This document shows positions 1 through 8,524 of a stretch of DNA of 64,000 nucleotides, piece by piece. The DNA comes from Pseudomonas mendocina (GTDB lineage Bacteria > Pseudomonadota > Gammaproteobacteria > Pseudomonadales > Pseudomonadaceae). Position 1 is the stretch's first letter, and every line of letters starts with the position of its first letter. The position numbers and the translations under genes are program-made. The DNA is taken from the NCBI GenBank assembly GCA_037482215.1, contig CP148074.1, forward strand, positions 1,178,001 to 1,242,000. Direction: 5' to 3'. A model generated the notes under the pieces. It was not told where the DNA came from. It made no database searches and saw only the letters and a list, made by a program, of their open reading frames with translations.

Positions 1-214
1 GCAGTAAGGGGTACCAGCTTTTTAAAATAACAGCAAGCATGATACTGCCCCAAAATGCCACCTCGAAAGATATGGCAACTAGCGCATGACTCCAACCCGA
101 CACATAGCTTTTTTCCCCACAGCTTGAACATTTAGCAGGGCGGATGCTTGTCGCGTTTATTTTTCTCCAGCCCGAAATAGTAGGCTGATGGCAATGTGGG
201 CAAGGTGTCTTCAT
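1..214 (-). CDS. Zinc-ribbon membrane protein, truncated at window edge
   Basis: A reading frame begins with ATG at 214 and stays open off the left edge, so about 71 codons are visible. The product starts MKTPCPHC and has a second CSSC pair about 26 residues later, which forms a typical four-cysteine zinc ribbon. A hydrophobic stretch (about residues 48-66, around AISFEVAFWGSIMLAVIL) could be one membrane segment. No strong ribosome-binding site is visible. It lies inside the presumed integrated element on the same strand as the integrase, so it is probably a cargo gene of unknown function. The call rests only on the cysteine spacing and hydrophobicity. Confidence 0.55.
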   Translation of the reverse strand, partial: MKTPCPHCHQPTISGWRKINATSIRPAKCSSCGEKSYVSGWSHALVAISFEVAFWGSIMLAVILKSWYPLL

Positions 215-591
215 GCAAATCTAACAGTGATTAGACCGAACGCTCGACTAATACGCAGCCTAACATTTCGCTAACAATGTTGACTTTTCTCTTGCGGATC
301 AGTGTTTTATGCATCTTTCACTCCCTTCTGCTGCGACGTTATATCGAACGCGGTATAAGCCAGTTATAGCCGAATGCGGCATAAGCCCGCGCTTCACAGC
401 ATGTCGCCAAAGCTAGCAGGAATGAATGCTTGTGTGAGATAAGCAAGGCATCCATGCCGCCGAAGATGGGACTGCGCGTGAGAAGTTGTTTCCATAATGC
501 TTTTTCTGCTGTTGATTGCCAAGAAATTAGTGGCCGCTTCTGGCCGGTTTCTGCCTGTTACTACCGTCTGCTTTACGGTATTTGGCACAAA
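215..591. other. Non-coding island edge between cargo ORF and integrase
   Basis: No convincing gene lies here. A 64-codon frame (394-588, minus strand, GTG start) and two overlapping plus-strand frames are short, lack ribosome-binding sites and resemble no family I know. The stretch contains the tandem repeat at 338-387. No copy of the ssrA 3' end is visible, so the far attachment site of the element must lie left of the window. Confidence 0.4.
338..387. repeat. Two imperfect tandem direct repeats with inner dyad
   Basis: Two units of about 24-25 bp, 338-361 and 363-387, both follow the pattern gttata..cgaa(c/t)gcgg(t/c)ataagcc. The second unit is itself an imperfect inverted repeat (ttatagccg / cggcataa). 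Tandem sites with internal dyads next to an integrase gene are the kind of sequence tyrosine recombinases or their accessory factors bind. That role is inference. Confidence 0.45.
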
Positions 592-1848
592 TCAGCGTAT
601 CGAAACTACCTTTCTGTCCCGATTTTCCTTGATAGCTGACATCGAAAGGTTGCCGGTAGCTGCTTCCTGGATGTGTCCGCTCCACCAAGCCATCATCGGG
701 CGTCTGCGCTCGATGTAGTCCGCCCGGTTGTAAGCGCTGCGAACCTCGTCCTTGTCGACGTGGGCAAGCGCTACTTCGATCAGTTCAGGATCCCAGCCGT
801 GTTCGTTGAGGATGGTGCTGGCCATTGAACGCATGCCATGGCTGACCAATCGCCCTTCGAAACCCATGCGCTTCAGCGCCATATTGGCGGTCTGGCTGTT
901 GCAGTGGGTGCGAGGGTTCCGGTCTGCGGGGAATACGTATTCACGATGGCCGCTGTAAGGCTTGATTGCTTCCAGTAACGCGAGGGCCTGTTCCGTGAGC
1001 GGAATCATGTGCGTGCGGCGTTTCTTCATCCGCTCAGCCGGGATCGTCCAGATTTTCTTTTCGAAGTCGATGTCTGCCCATCGAGTGGTAGCTGCTTCCG
1101 CTGGTCGGGTCATGGTGTGAAGCTGCCATTCGATCAGGCAACGGGTCGTTCTTTTTATGCTGGCATTGGCAATTGCCAACATGAGCTCGCTCAGCTCGTC
1201 TGGGGGCAGTGCCGCCATGTTTTTCTTTTTTGGTTTCTTGAAGACAGAGCGGATGCCGCTGAGCGGGTTGGCATGGATCAGTCCCGAGTTGACCCCGTAG
1301 GTCATGATCTCGTTGAGCCGTTGCGTCAGCCGTTTAACGGTCTCAAGGCTGCCCTTGGTTTCGAGCGGCCGAAGCAGGTTGATGACCTGTGGTGCATTGA
1401 TGGCTGAGATCGGAGCCGTACCTAAGTCCGGGAAAACGTGCAGCGTCAGTGAGCGCCAGATGTCCTCGGCGTAAGCCTGTGTCACGGAGTCTTTTTTCAG
1501 CTCATACCAGGCGGTAGCTACGTTCTGAAACGTGTGTTCTGTTGCAGCCCTCTTGGCTTGCTTCAGATTGTCCCGCTCTTCTTTGGGGTCGATGCCGGTG
1601 GCAAGAAGCTCCCTTGCTTCAACGGTCATTTTCCTTGCCTGGGCAAGTGACAGCTCAGGGTATGCACCAAGCCCCATGTTGATGCGCTTCTTGGTTACTG
1701 GGTGGTAATAGTTGAAATTCCACAGCTTAGAGCCATTGCTTCTCACTCGCATTTGTAATCCATCACCGTCGACCAGGATGTAATCCTTTTCCTTGGGCTT
1801 GGCAGCTTTGAGCTTGAGCTCAGAAAGGCGAGAGGCTTGAGCGCACAT
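592..1848 (-). CDS. P4-type tyrosine integrase
   Basis: Site-specific recombinase of 418 aa that would integrate and excise a genomic island. The N-terminus (residues 1-90) is the DUF4102-type arm-binding domain with the VDGDGLQMRV strand typical of P4/IntS-like integrases. The middle is the core-binding SAM-like domain. The C-terminal catalytic domain shows R248 (TMTRPAE), H337-x-x-R340 (SHGMR), H363 and the tyrosine nucleophile Y373 (SAYNRADY), so the active site is complete. The gene lies about 180 bp from the 3' end of ssrA, a classic integration target, and reads away from it. Decamers around its start codon (1849-1920) are probable arm or autoregulatory sites. Confidence 0.93.
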   Translation of the reverse strand: MCAQASRLSELKLKAAKPKEKDYILVDGDGLQMRVRSNGSKLWNFNYYHPVTKKRINMGLGAYPELSLAQARKMTVEARELLATGIDPKEERDNLKQAKRAATEHTFQNVATAWYELKKDSVTQAYAEDIWRSLTLHVFPDLGTAPISAINAPQVINLLRPLETKGSLETVKRLTQRLNEIMTYGVNSGLIHANPLSGIRSVFKKPKKKNMAALPPDELSELMLAIANASIKRTTRCLIEWQLHTMTRPAEAATTRWADIDFEKKIWTIPAERMKKRRTHMIPLTEQALALLEAIKPYSGHREYVFPADRNPRTHCNSQTANMALKRMGFEGRLVSHGMRSMASTILNEHGWDPELIEVALAHVDKDEVRSAYNRADYIERRRPMMAWWSGHIQEAATGNLSMSAIKENRDRKVVSIR

Positions 1849-1920
1849 TGGTATTCCATGAGAGGTTTTGGTATTCCAAAAATTACCACCTGAATGCTTG
1901 GAATACCATTTGGAATACCG
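1849..1920. promoter_or_regulatory. Four integrase arm-type decamers overlapping int start
   Basis: The decamer TGGTATTCCA occurs at 1849-1858 and 1869-1878. Its inverse TGGAATACCA lies at 1899-1908, with a one-base variant (TGGAATACCG) at 1911-1920. The cluster sits between the integrase start codon and ssrA, where arm-type attP sites of tyrosine integrases lie. The overlap with the int promoter region suggests integrase autorepression (inference). Confidence 0.6.
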
Positions 1921-1994
1921 GGTTTCGCGGATCCAGTCGGACGCTATCGGATCGTGACGACGCTGAAAGCCCCGTATTCACTGGGTTTCAGGCA

Positions 1995-2019
1995 CAAAAA
2001 AAGACGTCCGTGGACGTCT
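1995..2019 (-). terminator. ssrA terminator
   Basis: On the minus strand an 8-bp stem (agacgtcc / ggacgtct) is followed by a run of T, 14 bases beyond the CCA end of tmRNA. It is a standard intrinsic terminator. Confidence 0.85.
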
Positions 2020-2032
2020 CTAGATGTTGTAA

Positions 2033-2418
2033 TGGTGGAGCCGGGGGGATTTGAACCCCCGTCCGCCAGTTCTCCGCTATCGGTTCTACATGCTTAGCCG
2101 TGTCTACTAAGTTAACCCTTGGCCGCCCGACGGGCAGGGTGCTTTGGGCGAGTTGTGTAAGATTTAGTCGCTTCGTCCACAACATACTAGGCGACGATTC
2201 TGTTCTATCTGACAATCAGTTCGGGTTTACAGACATCCCCTAGTGATTGCTGGAGCCGAAGCTACCAGAAGTGCGCTAGGCTGCTTACGCAGCTAGTTGA
2301 GCACCGTAATTGTCATCATTGGCAATTATAAGTTTTGCAACAGTGGATTTACGAGTTCTGTTACCCACTCGGCATGCCCCTCAAGTTTCGCTACCGGCGT
2401 CGAATCCTAATCGGCCCC
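2033..2418 (-). ncRNA. ssrA: tmRNA
   Basis: This 386-nt RNA rescues stalled ribosomes with SmpB. The mature 5' end begins GGGGCCGATTAGGATTCGA and the 3' end carries a tRNA-Ala-like T-arm (ggttcaaatcc) and encoded CCA. The tag frame lies at 2285-2323 (minus strand) and reads ANDDNYGAQLAA followed by TAA. Its 3' end faces the integrase gene, so the gene is the likely chromosomal attachment site of the element to the left and was reconstituted on integration. Its partner smpB is at 31672-32154. Confidence 0.97.
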
Positions 2419-2559
2419 AAAACTTTCGTGCAGTTGTTCAGACACAAGTGTACGTGAAAGGTTCCTCTTCGTCGACTCTATCAGACGCTTATGCATTGCG
2501 TGTGTAGGTGGGGCTGTGCTTTGCTCTGAAGCAGAGTCTATTTAGGATTACTTTGCCGT

Positions 2560-5466
2560 ATGCCGCGATACCCCCTGCGTCAGTGGATCTGGCGAGCTTT
2601 TGTTCAGAGTGCCTTGATACCGTTGGTGCTTGTTGAGTCTGTACTGATTGCGGCCTACATGCTTACGAATGCAGAAATCCGCGATTCTCAGGTTGAATAC
2701 TTGCAGCAAAGTGCGTTGGAGCATCTGTCCACCGCGGCGCTGCGTGAAAGTAATCTGATGGCCAGGCGTCTGCAGTCAATTGAGTCTCAGGTCGCTGTGT
2801 TTCGTGACATGACCTGGCAGGCGTTGCATGACACAACGTTTACGCCTGATGAGGTCGAGCGCGAGCGGCATGCTGTGACCGAGGATGGTGTCTTCTATAC
2901 GTCGACTGATAACGGGCGTGCTGCGTCGTTTTATGCCAATAGCACACCGTTAGCCAAGCAGGACCATGGCAAAGCTCTGCGCTTGTCTCAGCTAGACCCT
3001 CTGATGAAGTCGTTTCATGCATCTACTCCGCGAATAGCCTCGCTCTATTTCAACAGCTGGGACAGCTATAACCGCATCTATCCATTTTTTATGACACCCA
3101 AGCAGTATCCCCATGACATGGTGATACCGGATTACAACTTCTATTACCTGGCCGATGCGAAGCACAACCCCGAGCGCAAGGTAGTCTGGACCGATGTCTA
3201 TCTGGACCCTGCCGGGATGGGATGGATGCTGTCCTCCATTGCGCCTGTGTATACCGATGACTTCCTGGAGGGGGTCGTTGGGATGGATTTCACGGTCGGC
3301 CAAATCTTAGAGGGCATCGATACGTTGCAAGTGCCTTGGGATGGCTACTCCATGTTGGTAGACCGCGATGGGAACATTTTGGTGTTACCGCGTGATGGAG
3401 AGGACGACTTTGGCTTGACCGAGTTGCTGGGATATTCCTACGCGGAGGCTGTGCGTCGTGAGGTGTTAAAGCCAAAGGATTTCAGCTTGTCACTCTATCC
3501 GAATCTGCAACCGCTGCTGACTGCGATGAAAGAAGGGCAGGAAAGCGTTGTGGAGGTCGAGCTGGAAGGCAAACAAAAGTTGGTGTCTTGGGCGACGATC
3601 CCGCAGACCGGCTGGAAACTCCTAATGGTGGTCGACAAGGAGAATATTTTTACTGAGACCCATCGTCTTGCTCAGCACTACTTAAACGTTGGGTACATGC
3701 TGATTGCTGGGCTCGTGCTGTTCTATCTGTTGTTCTTTGCTCTGATGTGGATGCGTACGCGCCGTTTAAGCGAGCAGTTGGCTGACCCGATTAAAGAGGT
3801 TGTCGGGATGATGCGAGGGGTGGGGCGTGGGGATTACCCATCCGAGCTACCTAACAGCCCAATCAGGGAAATCCACAGCATGGCAAGAGCGGTGGTTGAG
3901 ACAGGAAAGCAGTTACAGGGCAGTGAAGCTCAGCGGCTTGAGGCCCAGCATATTCTCGACCTCGTCATGGAAAGCACGACTGAAAGTCTGTGGACCATTG
4001 ATATAACCACGTTGAGCATCACACTCAGTGAGCGTTTCGTTACCCGATTCGGTCTGTCCCCCGACAAAATGACCCTGTCAGACTTTAATCAACGCATGCA
4101 CCCGGATGATTTGGAGCGTGTGCGGCATTTGCGTCAACTCTTCGGTAGCAGTCAGGAGGAGCGGTACGAGGCTGAGTACAGGTATGCTGATCCAAATGGT
4201 GACTATGTCTGGCTTCTCAGCCGTGGGCGAGTACTGGAGCGCGATGCAGATGGACATGCCCTGCGTATTGCGGGGACGCATGTCGATATCACCCGCTTGA
4301 AGCAGGTGCAGGAGGAATTACGTCGGGCCAGCTTGGATGCGCAGGCGGCCAGTCAGGCCAAGAGCCGCTTTCTTTCAAGCATGAGTCACGAGCTGCGTAC
4401 TCCACTGAATGCGATCCATGGATTTGGTCAGCTCATTGAGATGGAAGCAGAAGGGCGTACCGATGCTCGGGCTGAAGCGGACTATGCGCGAGAGATCATC
4501 AATGCTAGCCGTCACCTCACGTCTCTGGTGGATGACATACTTGATTTGTCCAGTATCGAGAATCGCCGCCAGCAGTTAAAGCTGCAACCCGTTGAGATAG
4601 GTGCGCTGTTGCATGGCTGCGCTGAGCTGGTGCTGCCCGAGGCTCAAAAGCGCCAGCTGCAACTGCACGTTTTGGCAGAGAACGACACGGGGTTGTATGT
4701 GCAGGCGGATATGCGCCGCATTCGCCAAGTCATCCTCAATCTACTGTCCAATGCGATTAAGTACAGCAGCCCAAATGGCTTGGTAAATTTGGGTTATGAG
4801 GTGCGACCTGATGCTGTTCGTTTGTGGGTTGAAGACAATGGTGCAGGACTAAGTCCGGAGCAGCAGGCCAATCTGTTCCAGCCCTTCCAGCGTTTGGGAC
4901 GAGAAAACTCAACCATTCCGGGGACCGGTATAGGCTTGGTGTTGAGTCGCGAGCTAGCCACGTTGATGGGCGGTGAAATTGGCTTCGAGAGTTCTACAGG
5001 GCGCGGCAGCCGGTTCTGGATAGACTTGCCGGGAGCTGCAAGTCCCTGTGCTGTGGCTGAGACCACGGTTGAGCCGGTAGCCGCACACCCACCTTTGTTA
5101 GCTGAAGTGTTGTGTGTTGAGGATCACCCGGCGAGCCTTAAGGTTGTGAAGGAAGTTTTGCGTGAGTTTGCTCAGGTCAGAGGTGTCTCAACTGTCATGC
5201 AGGCTCAGTCAGAGCTAGAGGCCTATACGCCTGCATTAGTGGTTCTGGATTTGGATTTGCCAGATGGTGACGGCCATCAGGTGCTGGATTTCATGCGCAC
5301 GACACCGCGCCTGAGCCGTGTGCCTGTCTTGGTCATCAGTGCAGTAACGGATGAAAAACTGTTTGTAGAGTCGCGCAAGCGTGGGGCTCAGGCCTGCTTA
5401 AGTAAGCCGGTTGATCTGCACCAGCTAAGGCGTGTGGCGATCAGTTTGCTGGGGCAGGCTTTGTAA
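2560..5466 (+). CDS. Hybrid sensor histidine kinase (Cache-HAMP-PAS-HisKA-HATPase-REC)
   Basis: Inner-membrane two-component sensor of 968 aa. A first membrane helix (about 13-35) precedes a large periplasmic Cache-type sensor region. A second helix (about 380-402) leads to HAMP, then a PAS fold ending in the GTHVDITRLKQ-type PAC motif (about 560-580). The HisKA box MSHELRTPLN places the phospho-acceptor at H610. The ATPase domain shows the N box (LNLLSNAIKYS), DNGAG and GTGIGL. A C-terminal receiver has its acceptor aspartate at D897 (VVLDLDLPDGDG) and a conserved lysine in CLSKPVD. There is no adjacent response regulator, so the output probably goes through a separate Hpt protein or regulator. 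The ligand is unknown. The ribosome-binding site is weak. Confidence 0.92.
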   Translation: MPRYPLRQWIWRAFVQSALIPLVLVESVLIAAYMLTNAEIRDSQVEYLQQSALEHLSTAALRESNLMARRLQSIESQVAVFRDMTWQALHDTTFTPDEVERERHAVTEDGVFYTSTDNGRAASFYANSTPLAKQDHGKALRLSQLDPLMKSFHASTPRIASLYFNSWDSYNRIYPFFMTPKQYPHDMVIPDYNFYYLADAKHNPERKVVWTDVYLDPAGMGWMLSSIAPVYTDDFLEGVVGMDFTVGQILEGIDTLQVPWDGYSMLVDRDGNILVLPRDGEDDFGLTELLGYSYAEAVRREVLKPKDFSLSLYPNLQPLLTAMKEGQESVVEVELEGKQKLVSWATIPQTGWKLLMVVDKENIFTETHRLAQHYLNVGYMLIAGLVLFYLLFFALMWMRTRRLSEQLADPIKEVVGMMRGVGRGDYPSELPNSPIREIHSMARAVVETGKQLQGSEAQRLEAQHILDLVMESTTESLWTIDITTLSITLSERFVTRFGLSPDKMTLSDFNQRMHPDDLERVRHLRQLFGSSQEERYEAEYRYADPNGDYVWLLSRGRVLERDADGHALRIAGTHVDITRLKQVQEELRRASLDAQAASQAKSRFLSSMSHELRTPLNAIHGFGQLIEMEAEGRTDARAEADYAREIINASRHLTSLVDDILDLSSIENRRQQLKLQPVEIGALLHGCAELVLPEAQKRQLQLHVLAENDTGLYVQADMRRIRQVILNLLSNAIKYSSPNGLVNLGYEVRPDAVRLWVEDNGAGLSPEQQANLFQPFQRLGRENSTIPGTGIGLVLSRELATLMGGEIGFESSTGRGSRFWIDLPGAASPCAVAETTVEPVAAHPPLLAEVLCVEDHPASLKVVKEVLREFAQVRGVSTVMQAQSELEAYTPALVVLDLDLPDGDGHQVLDFMRTTPRLSRVPVLVISAVTDEKLFVESRKRGAQACLSKPVDLHQLRRVAISLLGQAL

Positions 5467-5569
5467 CAATACAAGGGTAGGATTTATGTCCAAAACGGTC
5501 GCTAAATAAGTAGTAAGCGCTTAGCCTGTGCCCATAACGACAACAGACGCCAGTGGCGTGGAGACGCAA

Positions 5570-5983
5570 ATGCCATCCTTGGATACCGAACACCTTCTGG
5601 CCGCCAGAGAGGCCGTATTGCAACACCCGGATGCTCAGGACTGCACGGTTTACCGGGCTGATGAGAATGATCCTGACGCTGAAGAGCAGGATCTTGGTGA
5701 CGGTAAAATTGTGTTCTGCGGCCCATTTGAGGCACCGGCGGATTGGGACGCAGCAGAGCGAAAAGAGTATTTTGCCGGGTATGCGGAGGAGCTGTTTGTC
5801 ACTGCCCGCATTGAAAGTGAGGCCAAGCCCGGCAGCAAAGTGCATTTTACGCCTGACATCAATGATTATGTCGCGACCATGCCTGGCCTGGGAGAGGTTG
5901 TCATGTACTACGTGCATGACTATCTGGAAGATGACGATGGCTGCCTGTATGTGCTTCAGCGTGATGAAGAGTCCCTGGACTAA
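5570..5983 (+). CDS. Hypothetical acidic protein
   Basis: A 137-aa acidic protein without signal peptide or membrane segments, of no family I recognise. An upstream GTG at 5528 would add 14 residues, but ATG at 5570 is preceded by GGAG at good spacing and is preferred. The sequence is rich in D and E, with a regular alternation of hydrophobic strands (KIVFCGPF, EVVMYYVHDYL) that suggests a small cytosolic alpha/beta fold. It lies between the sensor kinase and the DJ-1-family gene on the same strand, about 100 bp from each, so co-transcription is possible. Confidence 0.7.
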   Translation: MPSLDTEHLLAAREAVLQHPDAQDCTVYRADENDPDAEEQDLGDGKIVFCGPFEAPADWDAAERKEYFAGYAEELFVTARIESEAKPGSKVHFTPDINDYVATMPGLGEVVMYYVHDYLEDDDGCLYVLQRDEESLD

Positions 5984-6079
5984 AGCGCACGCACGCGACT
6001 GTAGTATCGGGGTATTACCCCTACCTTGCGTGTACGGTTGACACTCTGCGTACCTCAACATCAGGAAGGGAGTACGCAG

Positions 6080-6661
6080 ATGTCCGCGAAAAAGATTCTT
6101 ATGCTGGTCGGCGACTATGTCGAAGACTACGAAGTCATGGTGCCGTTTCAGGCGTTACTGATGGTTGGCCATCAGGTTCATGCCGTTTGTCCTGGCAAGG
6201 CGGCTGGGCAGTCAGTGCGTACGGCTATTCATGATTTTGAGGGCGAGCAGACCTACAGCGAGAAGCCCGGTCATAATTTTGCCCTGAACTTTGATTTTGA
6301 ACAGGTGACGGCCGATGCATACGATGCCCTGCTGATTCCTGGGGGGCGCGCACCTGAATACCTGCGTTTGAATGCGGAAGTTCTCGCGCTGGTGCAAGCA
6401 TTCAATACAGCGGGCAAGCCTATAGCAGCTGTATGCCACGGCCCACAACTGCTAGCCGCTGCTGGTGTGCTGGAAGGGCGCGAGTGCAGTGCCTATCCAG
6501 CCTGCGCCCCTGAGGTGCGTTTGGCTGGTGGGCGCTATATTGATCTTCCGGTGGATCAGGCTCATGTGCAGGGTAATCTTGTCACCGCCCCTGCGTGGCC
6601 AGCTCACCCGAACTGGCTGGCGGGATTTTTGAAGGTGTTGGGAACTCAGATCAGCCTGTAA
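6080..6661 (+). CDS. DJ-1/PfpI family protein
   Basis: Cytosolic 193-aa class I glutamine-amidotransferase-like protein of the DJ-1/PfpI superfamily. Members act as glyoxalase III or deglycase enzymes, as cysteine peptidases or as stress chaperones. The nucleophile elbow AAVCHGP places the catalytic cysteine at C119 with H120 beside it. An early acidic residue in the YVEDYE segment (15-18) fits the partner glutamate, and the LLIPGG strand at 84-89 is the family hallmark. The start at 6080 is chosen because AGGAAGGGA lies just upstream; an in-frame start at 6026 would add 18 unlikely residues. The exact substrate is unknown. Confidence 0.88.
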   Translation: MSAKKILMLVGDYVEDYEVMVPFQALLMVGHQVHAVCPGKAAGQSVRTAIHDFEGEQTYSEKPGHNFALNFDFEQVTADAYDALLIPGGRAPEYLRLNAEVLALVQAFNTAGKPIAAVCHGPQLLAAAGVLEGRECSAYPACAPEVRLAGGRYIDLPVDQAHVQGNLVTAPAWPAHPNWLAGFLKVLGTQISL

Positions 6662-6694
6662 GGTTTTAGGCTGTTATCCACAAGGAGAGCGAGA

Positions 6695-6994
6695 ATGTGT
6701 GAGCTATACGTCAAAGCCGATCCGATACTCTATGAGTCCCGTTCGCGCTCTCTACGTATTCGCGGCGTGGTGACCACGCTGCGGCTGGAGAATCAATTCT
6801 GGGACATCTTGCGTGAGATCGCCGAGGTGGACGGCATGACCACCAATCAACTCATTACCAAGCTTTATGATGAAGTTATGGACTATCGCGGCGAGGTGGT
6901 GAATTTCGCCTCTTTTCTGCGGGTGAGTTGCACCCGCTACCTCAGCCAGAAACGCTCGCCAGTCGAATTGAGTTTAGTGCGGGCTGCCACTTAG
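6695..6994 (+). CDS. Ribbon-helix-helix domain protein
   Basis: A 99-aa protein resembling the RHH_4 family of small ribbon-helix-helix proteins. A beta strand (VVTTLRLENQFWDIL, about 26-40) is followed by two helices (REIAEVDGMTTNQLITKLYDEV). That is the layout of MetJ/Arc-type DNA-binding dimers, although members of this subfamily are often uncharacterised. AAGGAGAG lies upstream of the ATG. The last bases overlap the stop codon of the convergent DUF4917 gene (TTAG shared). It might be a regulator, but no target is visible. Confidence 0.75.
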   Translation: MCELYVKADPILYESRSRSLRIRGVVTTLRLENQFWDILREIAEVDGMTTNQLITKLYDEVMDYRGEVVNFASFLRVSCTRYLSQKRSPVELSLVRAAT

Positions 6995-8025
6995 TGAGTG
7001 GCAGCTTGATCCTGCTTGGGGATCGCTACTCGCAGCTGTGGGTCACCGAGCGGGTGACTTAACGCGTTAAAGAAGTACAGCTCAGTCTGGGGCTGCTCTG
7101 CAAACAGCTTCCGGTAATAGTCTTTCTGTTGCTGAATGAAGGCGCTGTTGTGGGGATAAATTGAAATGGCCAGGGCTTTAGGGCTGGCAGACTGTATCGC
7201 CTGGAGCAAATGACGGTCCTGCTTGCCCAGGCTGTGACCGAAGATGCATAACCCCTCTGAGGCCTGAGCCAGTTGTCCCAGTCCATAGGACAGGTAGTCC
7301 GAGCCGCGAATCGATTTGAGCTTATCCTCACTGCTGCTTTCATTAACGAAGAGCGGAATATCGCCTAACTGGTTAATGGCAAAGCTTGCCAGGAGAGTAC
7401 TCTCCGATGAGTTGAGCAGGCGCGTGCTGCCATCGGCGTTTTTCACCAAATGCAGGCCACCATGCAGATAAAGGACGCGTGTTGCATTGTCAGCAGGCCG
7501 CACATCAGTGGGATCGAAGGTGGCGTCGGCACCACGGAACAGGTTGTCAAAGCCCTCTGGCGCGTGAAGCTCGGCCCAGTAGGTCAGCAGGTCGTAATTA
7601 CCGCTATAGACGGTACGGTAGCTTCTCAACTCTGTGTTGATACAGGCCAATGTTTCACCTGGCATTTGACTCCAGGGAATATGCACACTGCGGATCGCAT
7701 GGATGAGGGCTTCTTTAATTGCGAAATAGCGATGGCGCGGTGACGACGCGTTGATGGTTAGCGCTGCGTTGACCCGAATGCTGTTACGCAGAGCGCTCAG
7801 GGCCTGTTCGAAAATACTGGTATCCAGCGCACGAAACACGCTGAGTTCGGTGGGACTCAGGGGGCGATTGCGGGTGGTTTGAGCTTCGTCGAACAGTGAG
7901 AAGTAGGCAAAGTTGCGCCATATGGCCAAGCTTGCACCATTTCCGAGCAGCAGGTCAGGAAATGCCTGCCTGGCGCGCAGCGTATTCCAATGTTCAAGTT
8001 CGCTGTTTGCTGCCAGGGCTTCCAT
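6991..8025 (-). CDS. DUF4917 family protein with SIR2-like motifs
   Basis: A 344-aa cytosolic protein that I assign to DUF4917. No function is established to my knowledge. Four blocks echo the SIR2 NAD-binding fold: a Gly-rich loop GNGAS (28-32), NYDLLTYW (from 143), a YLHGG segment (187-190), and CIFGHSLGKQD (260-270), which resembles the vGySl.D signature of SIR2-like antiphage and NADase proteins. The ATG at 8025 follows GAGAG at good spacing; an alternative start at 8070 lacks this. The gene is solitary and convergent with the RHH gene, with overlapping stop codons. An NAD-hydrolase or defence role is only a hypothesis. Confidence 0.75.
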   Translation of the reverse strand: MEALAANSELEHWNTLRARQAFPDLLLGNGASLAIWRNFAYFSLFDEAQTTRNRPLSPTELSVFRALDTSIFEQALSALRNSIRVNAALTINASSPRHRYFAIKEALIHAIRSVHIPWSQMPGETLACINTELRSYRTVYSGNYDLLTYWAELHAPEGFDNLFRGADATFDPTDVRPADNATRVLYLHGGLHLVKNADGSTRLLNSSESTLLASFAINQLGDIPLFVNESSSEDKLKSIRGSDYLSYGLGQLAQASEGLCIFGHSLGKQDRHLLQAIQSASPKALAISIYPHNSAFIQQQKDYYRKLFAEQPQTELYFFNALSHPLGDPQLRVAIPKQDQAATH

Positions 8026-8182
8026 AATTACTCTCATTGGGTAGCTGAAAATACCGGCGGACTTTATCACGCCTTAAACGTGTCTCGACGGCCCCTTTCG
8101 AGCTTCTCACCTAGCAGGATGGCACGGCTGTGCGGCAGTTGTGCGTGTAACCCCCAAACGGGTGAACCAGTGAGGACGAGCA

Positions 8183-8524
8183 ATGATTGACGAACTGCGT
8201 ATTGAAGACATCAAAGTGGGCGACGGCAAGGAAGTCGTGAAAGGTGCATTGATCACCACTAACTACGTGGGTTTCCTTGAGGATGGCCGCACGTTTGACT
8301 CATCTTATGATCGTGGTAAGGCCTTTCAGTGTGTGATCGGTACGGGGCGTGTGATCAAGGGCTGGGACATCGGCATGATGGGGATGCGAGTTGGCGGTAA
8401 GCGCAAACTCTATGTTCCCGCCGCTCTTGCCTATGGCGAACGTGAGTTTGGCGCCTACATTAAGCCGAACTCAGATTTGATCTTCGAAGTAGAGTTACTG
8501 GAAGTACTGACGCGGGATGACTGA
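8183..8524 (+). CDS. FKBP-type peptidyl-prolyl isomerase
   Basis: Single-domain cytosolic FKBP of 113 aa that speeds prolyl cis-trans isomerisation during folding. The family signature is complete: Y..F.EDGRTFDSS (28-41), GTGRVIKGWDIGMMGM (53-68), the KLYVPAALAYGER loop and the final DLIFEVELLEV strand. It has no signal peptide and no insert-in-flap chaperone domain, unlike SlyD, so it is the minimal FKBP12-like form. GTGAGGACGAGCA precedes the ATG. It stands alone, divergent from the DUF4917 gene. Confidence 0.93.
   Translation: MIDELRIEDIKVGDGKEVVKGALITTNYVGFLEDGRTFDSSYDRGKAFQCVIGTGRVIKGWDIGMMGMRVGGKRKLYVPAALAYGEREFGAYIKPNSDLIFEVELLEVLTRDD

Noticed and set aside
394..588. A 64-codon minus-strand frame downstream of the integrase
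   Set aside because: It has a GTG start without ribosome-binding site, no family resemblance, and overlaps other equally poor frames.
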